A stretch of 5,421 nucleotides of DNA from an uncultured Saprospiraceae bacterium (GTDB lineage: Bacteria; Bacteroidota; Bacteroidia; Chitinophagales; Saprospiraceae). Under the pieces are notes generated by a model. That model saw nothing but the letters and a program-made list of their open reading frames with translations. It had not been told where the DNA came from and did no database searches. A program made the translations under genes and the position numbers. The stretch covers positions 1-5,421 of the forward strand of contig CALLAG010000074.1 in assembly GCA_938002705.1 (NCBI GenBank), in the 5' to 3' direction. Shown here piece by piece: positions 1-5,421 of this stretch (position 1 is the stretch's first letter; each line of letters begins with the position of its first letter).

Positions 1-648
1 CCATTTAATTTTGAAACTAATGTAGGGGCTGGTCTTCCGGTCATCTCTACCTTAAAGGGACTGATAAATAGTGGTGATAAAATCCATAAGATAGAGGCCG
101 TATTATCGGGATCTGTTTCTTATATATTTAACAATTTTAATACGGATACAGTATTCCACAATATTATCAAAGAGGCACAGCAACTTGGTTATACAGAACC
201 AGACCCTAGAGAAGACTTATCAGGTAATGATGTAAGAAGGAAGCTTCTCATATTAGCTCGAGAATCCGGTCTGATTATAGAGGAAGCGGATATTGATATT
301 GAGAATTTTCTACCTCAAGGAGCTATGGCAGCAAGTTCAGTAGACGACTTTTATGAGCTGGTTAAAAACAAAAATGATTTCTTCAAAAACATGATAGAGT
401 CTGCAGAAGCAGCAAATAAAAAATTGCGTTTTATTGCAAGCTTAGAAAATGGTAAAGGAAAGATTTCATTACAACAAGTCTCTTCAGATAATCCATTCTA
501 CAGTCTTAGCGGTAGTGACAATATGATTGCTTTTTTCACTAAGAGGTATAATAAAACACCTCTACTAGTGAGAGGTCCTGGAGCAGGTGCAGATGTCACA
601 GCAGCGGGTGTTCTTGCCGAAATAATCAACATGAGTAATGTCATATAA
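1..648 (+). CDS. thrA: Homoserine dehydrogenase domain, C-terminal part of probable bifunctional aspartokinase/homoserine dehydrogenase (5' end outside window)
   Basis: The frame is open from the first base and ends at TAA 646-648, giving 215 residues of a truncated-by-window protein. Homoserine dehydrogenase reduces aspartate semialdehyde to homoserine with NAD(P)H in the cytoplasm. Visible family signatures are NVGAGLPVISTLKGLINSGD (window residues 7-26), the LSGSVSYIFN segment (35-44) and GYTEPDPREDLSGNDVRRK (63-81). In the last one, E66, D77 and K81 have the same spacing as the catalytic Glu208, Asp219 and Lys223 of the yeast enzyme. The chain ends shortly after RGPGAGADVTAAGV, with no C-terminal ACT domain. 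This fits the ThrA/MetL architecture (kinase, ACT, dehydrogenase) better than a stand-alone Hom protein, but the kinase half cannot be seen. ThrA is preferred to MetL because thrB and thrC follow immediately. An internal ATG at 325 is not the start: strong homology lies upstream of it in the same frame. Confidence 0.93.
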   Translation, partial: PFNFETNVGAGLPVISTLKGLINSGDKIHKIEAVLSGSVSYIFNNFNTDTVFHNIIKEAQQLGYTEPDPREDLSGNDVRRKLLILARESGLIIEEADIDIENFLPQGAMAASSVDDFYELVKNKNDFFKNMIESAEAANKKLRFIASLENGKGKISLQQVSSDNPFYSLSGSDNMIAFFTKRYNKTPLLVRGPGAGADVTAAGVLAEIINMSNVI

Positions 649-669
649 ACACTTGAATATCAGATAATT

Positions 670-1605
670 ATGTACAAAAAAGCAGGTGTAAAAGTCTTCG
701 CTCCAGCCACAGTGGCTAATGTAGCAGTGGGATATGATATATTAGGTTTTGCCTTAGAAGAATTAGGTGATGTTGTGATAGTAAGAGAAGGGTCTGAGTC
801 AGGGCTAAAGATTAAAACAATCGTCAAGAACAAAGGCCTATCTAAAGATATACGGAAAAATACGGCGGGCTTTGCTGCCCTCAAATTATTGGAATCTTTA
901 GGTTTAGAAAATGAGCATATAGAAATGGATCTCATTAAGAATATGAATATCGGTACCGGATTAGGCAGTAGTGCAGCCAGTGCTGTTGCAGGTGCTTATG
1001 GGGTCAATGCTTATCTTGACTATCCTTATACTAAGTCAGAGATCTTAAGATTTGCAACTTTAGGAGAGCAAGTAGCTGATGGTTCTTTTCATGCTGATAA
1101 TGTTGCGCCAAGTTTGTTAGGAGGATTTATACTTATCAGGGATAATGAAACTTTGGATCTCAATAAATTAGCTTGTCCTAAAGGACTAATTTGTGTCATC
1201 ATACATCCCCACATCCAAGTACTGACTCAATACTCCAGAGAAATACTTCAGCCCCTTGTTAAACTAGAAGACACTGTCAGACAGTCTGGTAATCTTGCAA
1301 GCTTCGTCATAGGTATGTATAAGTCAGATTTTGAGTTAATCAGAAGGAGTCTTGATGATTGTATAATAGAACCTCAAAGGGCTCATCTCATTCCTGAATT
1401 CTATCCTCTAAAAGAAATGGCGATTAATTTTGGTGCATTAGGATTTAGTATTTCTGGAGCCGGTCCTTCGATGTTTGCCTTGTGTAATAATTCATTTATT
1501 GCAGAGAATATCTTAGAAGGGGCTAAGAAAATATATAAAGAAAAGAAGATAAAGTGTACCACACTCATATCAAACATTAATCACGAAGGTGCAATGAAAT
1601 ATTAA
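670..1605 (+). CDS. thrB: Homoserine kinase (GHMP kinase family)
   Basis: This cytoplasmic enzyme phosphorylates L-homoserine with ATP to O-phosphohomoserine, the substrate of ThrC. The 311 residues are close to the usual length of ThrB (about 310). The three GHMP motifs are present in order: APATVANVAVGYDILG near residues 11-26, the ATP phosphate-binding loop GTGLGSSAASAVAG at 95-108, and the C-terminal glycine-rich motif GFSISGAGPSMFAL at 258-271. No key residue seems to be missing. The start at 670 lies 21 bases after the thrA stop. The leader (ACTTGAATATCAGATAATT) has no Shine-Dalgarno sequence and is A/T-rich, as is normal in Bacteroidota. There is no room for a separate promoter, so it is probably cotranscribed with thrA and thrC. 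Confidence 0.96.
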   Translation: MYKKAGVKVFAPATVANVAVGYDILGFALEELGDVVIVREGSESGLKIKTIVKNKGLSKDIRKNTAGFAALKLLESLGLENEHIEMDLIKNMNIGTGLGSSAASAVAGAYGVNAYLDYPYTKSEILRFATLGEQVADGSFHADNVAPSLLGGFILIRDNETLDLNKLACPKGLICVIIHPHIQVLTQYSREILQPLVKLEDTVRQSGNLASFVIGMYKSDFELIRRSLDDCIIEPQRAHLIPEFYPLKEMAINFGALGFSISGAGPSMFALCNNSFIAENILEGAKKIYKEKKIKCTTLISNINHEGAMKY

Positions 1606-1606
1606 T

Positions 1607-2920
1607 ATGAGACTATACAGTACTAATAACAAGAATAATATAGTAGATCTCAAGACAGCAGTTCTTAATGCTTTTCCTAAGGATAAGGGCCTGTTTATGC
1701 CTTGCCAGATCGATAAGCTTGATCCAAGATTTCTCAGTAATCTTAATCAATACTCTCTTATTGATATTGCATACATAGTATCTCAGAACATTATCGGAGA
1801 CTATATTCCAGAATCTGATCTATACAAGATTGTCTATAGAGCTATTAACTTCCCTGCACCAGTGCATATGCATGATGCTGGTATATCGACCTTAGAATTG
1901 TTTCATGGTCCGAGTATGGCTTTTAAGGATTTTGGTGCTCGATTTATGGCAGAGCTTATGTCTTACTTTCTCAGACATGATGATAGAGAAACGACAATAC
2001 TTGTTGCGACAAGTGGTGACACCGGTGGTGCTGTAGCTGCTGGATTTCATAATGTACCCGGTATTAATGTTATAATTCTATATCCGAGTGGTAAGGTAAG
2101 TCCTTTACAAGAAAAGCAACTCACTACTTGGGGTGATAATATAAGAGCGATAGAGGTAGATGGTGTTTTTGATGACTGTCAGTCACTTGTCAAGGAGGCT
2201 TTCTTAGATAATTCGTTACATGAAAAGTATACATTTAGCTCAGCTAACTCTATAAATATTGCAAGGCTTATACCTCAGAGTTTTTACTATTTCGAAGCAT
2301 ATAAGCAAGTAATGGATCTGGGTAAGGACATCGTCTTTTCGGTACCATCAGGTAATTTTGGCAATCTCACTGCAGGCCTGTTAGCCTACACTATGGGACT
2401 ACCTATACACCAATTCCTTGCCGCTACTAATATTAATGATACTGTACCATCCTATCTGAGTAATGGTCATTATGAAGCCAAGCCTTCTGTAGCTACTATC
2501 TCAAATGCCATGGATGTAGGTGCTCCGAGCAATTTTACAAGAATGAAGCATCTATTTGGAAACGATAGTTCCACGTGGAACAATATGAAAAACATTGTAA
2601 GTGGATATACTTATAATGATAGTAAGACCAAGATAGCTATGCAAGAAATATTAAAGAAGTATGATTACGTAGCAGATCCTCACGGTGCTATAGGTTATCT
2701 AGCTTGCAAAGATTATATGCTTACTCAAAATAAGAACAACCTACACTGCATATACTTAGAAACTGCTCACCCTGGTAAATTTTCCGCAACAGTAGAATCT
2801 ACAATCGATCAGAAACTTAAGTTACCGCTAAGGTTATCAGAATTCCTAAGCAAAGACAAAAAGGCTTATACTTGTAGTAAACAGTATAAAGCATTCAAAG
2901 AACTACTAATGACTATATAA
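1607..2920 (+). CDS. thrC: Threonine synthase (PLP-dependent)
   Basis: It converts O-phosphohomoserine and water to L-threonine and phosphate, the last step of the pathway, in the cytoplasm. The 437 residues match the length of the E. coli-type enzyme (428). The PLP-lysine motif HGPSMAFKDFGARF puts the Schiff-base lysine at K107. TSGDTGGAVAAGF (135-147) and VPSGNFGNLTAG (246-257) are fold-type II cofactor and substrate loops. NDTVPSYL, PSVATISNAMDVGAPSNF and the late ADPHGAIGYLA are also typical. An N-terminal threonine-synthase domain (about 1-85) precedes the PLP core. The ATG is one base after the thrB stop, so translation is probably coupled. Codons 321-325 (Ser-Ser-Thr-Trp-Asn) carry a perfect parS-like palindrome, in a linker between the conserved NFTRM and DPHGA blocks where sequence is usually variable. 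A second copy begins at the base after the stop codon. Confidence 0.97.
   Translation: MRLYSTNNKNNIVDLKTAVLNAFPKDKGLFMPCQIDKLDPRFLSNLNQYSLIDIAYIVSQNIIGDYIPESDLYKIVYRAINFPAPVHMHDAGISTLELFHGPSMAFKDFGARFMAELMSYFLRHDDRETTILVATSGDTGGAVAAGFHNVPGINVIILYPSGKVSPLQEKQLTTWGDNIRAIEVDGVFDDCQSLVKEAFLDNSLHEKYTFSSANSINIARLIPQSFYYFEAYKQVMDLGKDIVFSVPSGNFGNLTAGLLAYTMGLPIHQFLAATNINDTVPSYLSNGHYEAKPSVATISNAMDVGAPSNFTRMKHLFGNDSSTWNNMKNIVSGYTYNDSKTKIAMQEILKKYDYVADPHGAIGYLACKDYMLTQNKNNLHCIYLETAHPGKFSATVESTIDQKLKLPLRLSEFLSKDKKAYTCSKQYKAFKELLMTI
2568..2581. promoter_or_regulatory. parS: parS-like ParB-binding site inside thrC
   Basis: GTTCCACGTGGAAC is a perfect 14-bp palindrome within codons 321-325 of thrC. It is identical to the core parS of Pseudomonas chromosomes and differs by one base from the B. 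subtilis form GTTCCACGTGAAAC. With one flanking base on each side it is the same 16-mer (AGTTCCACGTGGAACA) as the copy at 2920-2935. Known role: ParB loads at parS, uses CTP to slide along DNA, and directs origin segregation with ParA and SMC. Function in this genome is inferred from the match and from the duplication. Confidence 0.87.
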
Positions 2921-2934
2921 GTTCCACGTGGAAC
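2921..2934. promoter_or_regulatory. parS: parS-like ParB-binding site immediately after the thrC stop
   Basis: This is the second exact copy of GTTCCACGTGGAAC, starting at the first base after the thrC TAA and 353 bp from the in-gene copy (start to start). As RNA it could fold only a 5-bp stem with an ACGU loop and has no U-tract after it, so it is a poor intrinsic terminator. The identical copy inside a gene also argues against a terminator role. The chromosomal ParB centromere site is the best explanation. No other full copy was found in the window. Confidence 0.88.
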
Positions 2935-2952
2935 ATATACATAGACCTCGTG

Positions 2953-2969
2953 TTATACAAGGTGTATAA
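2953..2969. repeat. Short inverted repeat in the thrC-peptidase gap
   Basis: TTATACA and TGTATAA form a perfect 7-bp inverted repeat around AGG. It sits about 55-70 bases upstream of the peptidase start and about 30 bases after thrC. It may be a weak hairpin ending the thr transcript or a protein-binding dyad. There is no run of T directly after the 3' arm (AGTCCTTAAAG follows), so a classical terminator is not supported. The remaining gap is A/T-rich with no other clear structure. Confidence 0.35.
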
Positions 2970-2989
2970 GTCCTTAAAGACAGTTTATT

Positions 2990-2998
2990 TATATTTAC
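2990..2998 (+). promoter_or_regulatory. Possible Bacteroidota-type -7 element for the peptidase gene
   Basis: TATATTTAC resembles the Bacteroidota -7 consensus TAnnTTTG, with A in place of the final G, and ends 24 bases before the ATG at 3023. No convincing TTG or TTTG -33 element is seen at the right distance. The position is reasonable because the gene follows a 102-base gap and probably has its own promoter, but A/T-rich DNA gives such matches easily. Confidence 0.27.
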
Positions 2999-3022
2999 CT
3001 TTTATAAAAAAAACATACCGTA

Positions 3023-5338
3023 ATGAGATCACTATTTGTCTGTCTATTCTTAATGACAAGCGCAACATTCTTTGCTCAAGACACTAACAAGTTTAGACAA
3101 CTTGAACAAGACCTGCCGACTCCCAATACTTACCGAACAGCCTCAGGTGCACCAGGTCATGAGTACTGGCAACAAAGAGCAGATTATAAAATGGATATAA
3201 CCATAGATGATGAAAATCAGAAGCTATATGGTAACGAAACCATAACCTATCACAACGAGTCACCAGATGATCTAAAGTACCTGTGGGTACAGATGGACCA
3301 GAACGTAAGAGCTAAAGATTCTCACTCACATGATATATCAACAAGTAATATCAATGAAAGAATGAGTATGAGACAGCTAACAAGAATAGCTCCCGACTTC
3401 GAAGGAGGATTCAATGTAGAGCATGTAAGAACGTCAGATGGTAAGGCTCTAAAATATACTCTTAATAAAACTATGATGCGTATCGACTTACCACAAGAAC
3501 TTAAATCTGGTAAGTCATATACATTTAATATTAAGTGGTGGTACAACATCAATAATACAAGAGAAATAGGTGGCAGATCTGGTTATGAGCACTTCGAAGC
3601 AGATAGTAATAACGTATACGTAATAGCTCAGTACTTTCCACGTATGTGTAAGTATAATGATGTATATGGATGGCAGAACAAACAATTCTACGGAAGAGGA
3701 GAATTCACATTAGAATTCGGAGATTATGAAGTAAACATCACAGTACCTTCTGATCACTTAGTAGCCGCATCAGGAGAATTACAGAATGCTTCTAATGTAC
3801 TTACAGCAGAACAGCAGAATAGATTAAAGCAAGCTAAGACAGCTGACTTACATCCTGTAACTATAGCAACGCTTGATGAAGCAGAAGAGCGTATGAAAAA
3901 AAGATCTTCGAAAACTAAGACTTGGAAGTTCAAAGCAAAGAATGTAAGAGACTTTGCATTTGCAACATCAAGAAGATTTGTATGGGATGCCCTGGGTGTT
4001 CCTATGTCAGATGGAAGAACTGTTATGGCTATGTCTATGTGGACAAAAGAAGGTGATTGTCTATGGAATAAATATTCTACTAAGTCTGTAGCCCATACAG
4101 TAAAGTGGTACTCTCACTACACATTCGATTATCCATATCCAGTAGCATGGTCCATAGATGGTAATATGGGTATGGAATATCCCATGATATGCTTTAACTA
4201 CGGAAGATGCGAAGATGATAATACCTATACACAACGAATGAAATACGGTCATATAGGTGTCATCATCCATGAGGTAGGTCATAACTGGTTTCCCATGATA
4301 GTTAATTCGGATGAAAGACAATGGACATGGATGGATGAGGGTCTTAATACATTTATGCAATATCTCACAGAGCAACAGTGGGAGAGAGACTATCCGTCAA
4401 GAAGAGGACCTGCTAACAAAATAGTAGATTATATGAAAGGCGATAAAGATAAAATATCACCTATCATGAGTAACTCAGAGTACATATTCCAATTCGGTAA
4501 TAACGCTTATGGGAAACCAGCAACGGCTCTTAATATATTAAGAGAGACAGTGATGGGCAGAGATCTATTTGATTATGCATTCAAGGAATACGCTAATAGA
4601 TGGAAATTCAAACACCCAACGCCAGCTGATTTTTTCAGAACTATGGAGGATGCATCAGCCGTTGATTTGGATTGGTTCTGGAGAAGCTGGTTCTATACAA
4701 CTGATCACGTAGACTTAGCACTTAATGAAGTGAAACATTTCCAACTAAAAAATAAGGATCCAAAAAGTCAAAGCGAGGAGAATAAAGCAAACAGAGCTAA
4801 AGAAAGAATCAACATAAGCATTCTCAGAAATAGAGAAGAAATAAAGCAAACACAGAACGAATTAGATCCTACCATAGATGATTTCTATACTAACTATGAT
4901 CCGTTAGAAGTAGATATAATCGATGAGGAACAACATGACAAATTCTTAGCATCACTTAGTGAAGATGAGAAAGCAATGCTTGAAGCTGACAAACATTTCT
5001 ACCAGATGACTTTTGAAAATATAGGTGGTATTCCGATGCCTATCATCATAGAATTACAATATGCTGATGGTACAACAGAGGTCAAGAAAATACCTGCAGA
5101 GATATGGAGATTCGATGCTAAGACAGTAACTAAAACTATCGTGACTGACAAAGCGGTTACTAACGTAGTACTGGATCCGTTCTTAGAGACAGCTGATGTA
5201 GATACAGATAATAATGAAATCTCAGCTCCTAAGAAGGCAGACAGATTTGAGCTATATAAAAGAGGTCAAAGAGGCGGTGGAGAAAACCCAATGCAAAGAG
5301 CTAATAGAGCTAAGGCAAAGCAATCAGACAAACCTTAA
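3023..5338 (+). CDS. Secreted M1-family zinc metallopeptidase (aminopeptidase N-like)
   Basis: It is predicted to remove N-terminal residues from peptides outside the cytoplasm; the substrate is unknown. Residues 1-18 form a signal peptide (short basic start, hydrophobic core, likely cut after TFFA18 before Q19). No lipobox or type IX sorting domain is visible. An N-terminal beta domain (about 40-300) precedes the thermolysin-like catalytic domain. Zinc ligands are H416 and H420 in HEVGH and E439 in WMDEG, the exact HEXXH-X18-E spacing, with E417 as general base. GMEYP at 383-387 stands where classical members have GAMEN, as in many bacterial relatives. Y496 in AYGKPATAL fits the transition-state tyrosine. 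After about residue 575 comes a highly charged stretch, then a beta-rich region and a basic Gly/Arg-rich tail (RGQRGGGENPMQR). The ATG at 3023 is chosen because it gives a complete signal peptide. Its leader is A-rich (TATAAAAAAAACATACC) with no Shine-Dalgarno. All active-site residues are present, so it is probably an active enzyme unrelated to the threonine genes. Confidence 0.93.
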   Translation: MRSLFVCLFLMTSATFFAQDTNKFRQLEQDLPTPNTYRTASGAPGHEYWQQRADYKMDITIDDENQKLYGNETITYHNESPDDLKYLWVQMDQNVRAKDSHSHDISTSNINERMSMRQLTRIAPDFEGGFNVEHVRTSDGKALKYTLNKTMMRIDLPQELKSGKSYTFNIKWWYNINNTREIGGRSGYEHFEADSNNVYVIAQYFPRMCKYNDVYGWQNKQFYGRGEFTLEFGDYEVNITVPSDHLVAASGELQNASNVLTAEQQNRLKQAKTADLHPVTIATLDEAEERMKKRSSKTKTWKFKAKNVRDFAFATSRRFVWDALGVPMSDGRTVMAMSMWTKEGDCLWNKYSTKSVAHTVKWYSHYTFDYPYPVAWSIDGNMGMEYPMICFNYGRCEDDNTYTQRMKYGHIGVIIHEVGHNWFPMIVNSDERQWTWMDEGLNTFMQYLTEQQWERDYPSRRGPANKIVDYMKGDKDKISPIMSNSEYIFQFGNNAYGKPATALNILRETVMGRDLFDYAFKEYANRWKFKHPTPADFFRTMEDASAVDLDWFWRSWFYTTDHVDLALNEVKHFQLKNKDPKSQSEENKANRAKERINISILRNREEIKQTQNELDPTIDDFYTNYDPLEVDIIDEEQHDKFLASLSEDEKAMLEADKHFYQMTFENIGGIPMPIIIELQYADGTTEVKKIPAEIWRFDAKTVTKTIVTDKAVTNVVLDPFLETADVDTDNNEISAPKKADRFELYKRGQRGGGENPMQRANRAKAKQSDKP

Positions 5339-5421
5339 TGCTCAACTAACGTATTGTGTATAGACGATAAAAAATTATTAAGAATATTATTGAATAATTG
5401 TGGTCGTTCCATCATAGGAGC
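5335..5421 (-). CDS. C-terminal end of a probable alpha/beta-hydrolase (5' part outside window)
   Basis: The minus strand is open from the window edge to a TAA at 5337-5335, encoding 28 residues that begin APMMERPQLFNNILNNFLSS. This resembles the usual end of alpha/beta-hydrolase fold enzymes, where a catalytic 'GH' is followed by a pattern like xPMxERPxxFNxxLxxFL. If so, the catalytic histidine lies just beyond the right edge. The gene is convergent with the peptidase gene, and the two coding regions overlap by four bases (TTAA at 5335-5338 supplies both stops). The substrate cannot be told. The call rests on a short stretch, but the pattern is distinctive and no competing plus-strand gene is seen here. 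Confidence 0.68.
   Translation of the reverse strand, partial: APMMERPQLFNNILNNFLSSIHNTLVEH

Noticed and set aside
325..648. ATG at 325 as the start of a separate 107-residue gene
   Set aside because: The same frame is open back to base 1 and holds essential homoserine dehydrogenase motifs upstream, so this is an internal methionine.
660..935. Minus-strand open frame opposite thrB
   Set aside because: It lies wholly over a well-supported GHMP kinase gene and its translation shows no family motif.
1273..1285. Inverted repeat ACTGTC-A-GACAGT inside thrB
   Set aside because: Single copy, inside conserved coding sequence, no partner element; probably chance.
3612..3621. 10-bp palindrome ACGTATACGT in the peptidase gene
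   Set aside because: Coding sequence for Asn-Val-Tyr-Val with no second copy; a short palindrome of this kind is expected by chance.
3635..3648. Possible third, degenerate parS (TTTCCACGTATGTG)
   Set aside because: Only the left half matches; the right half has several mismatches, and parS function depends on both half-sites.
4061..4375. Minus-strand open frame opposite the peptidase catalytic domain
   Set aside because: It overlaps the zinc-binding coding region and its Cys/Ile/His-rich translation looks like an antisense shadow. The same applies to the open frame at 3322-3552.
5373..5399. AATTATT ... AATAATT inverted repeat as a terminator after the peptidase gene
   Set aside because: All A/T with a 13-base loop and no T-tract; it falls within the minus-strand hydrolase frame, where it encodes Asn/Ile/Leu codons.

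Overview
The window looks like chromosomal DNA from an AT-rich member of the Bacteroidota. The reasons are the low GC content, the absence of Shine-Dalgarno sequences with A/T-rich leaders before the start codons, and a secreted M1 metallopeptidase of a type common in that phylum. No mobile element, tRNA, rRNA or CRISPR array is visible.

Layout. Bases 1-648 hold the 3' end of a homoserine dehydrogenase, most likely the C-terminal domain of bifunctional ThrA. It is followed on the same strand by homoserine kinase thrB (670-1605) and threonine synthase thrC (1607-2920). The gaps are 21 and 1 bases, so this is a compact thrABC operon making threonine from aspartate semialdehyde through homoserine and phosphohomoserine. 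After a 102-base gap comes a 771-residue exported M1-family zinc metallopeptidase (3023-5338). At the right edge, a minus-strand reading frame (5421 down to 5335) looks like the last 28 residues of an alpha/beta-hydrolase. It converges on the peptidase gene, and the two stop codons share a TTAA.

The most notable non-coding signal is a perfect 14-bp palindrome, GTTCCACGTGGAAC, present twice: inside thrC (2568-2581) and directly after the thrC stop codon (2921-2934). It matches the chromosomal parS centromere site bound by ParB (identical to the Pseudomonas version, one base from a B. subtilis form). Two exact copies 353 bp apart strongly suggest a ParB loading cluster, and so a position in the origin-proximal part of the chromosome. 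The threonine genes are therefore probably also part of the chromosome-segregation landscape. This is read from sequence alone; parA, parB and oriC are not in the window.
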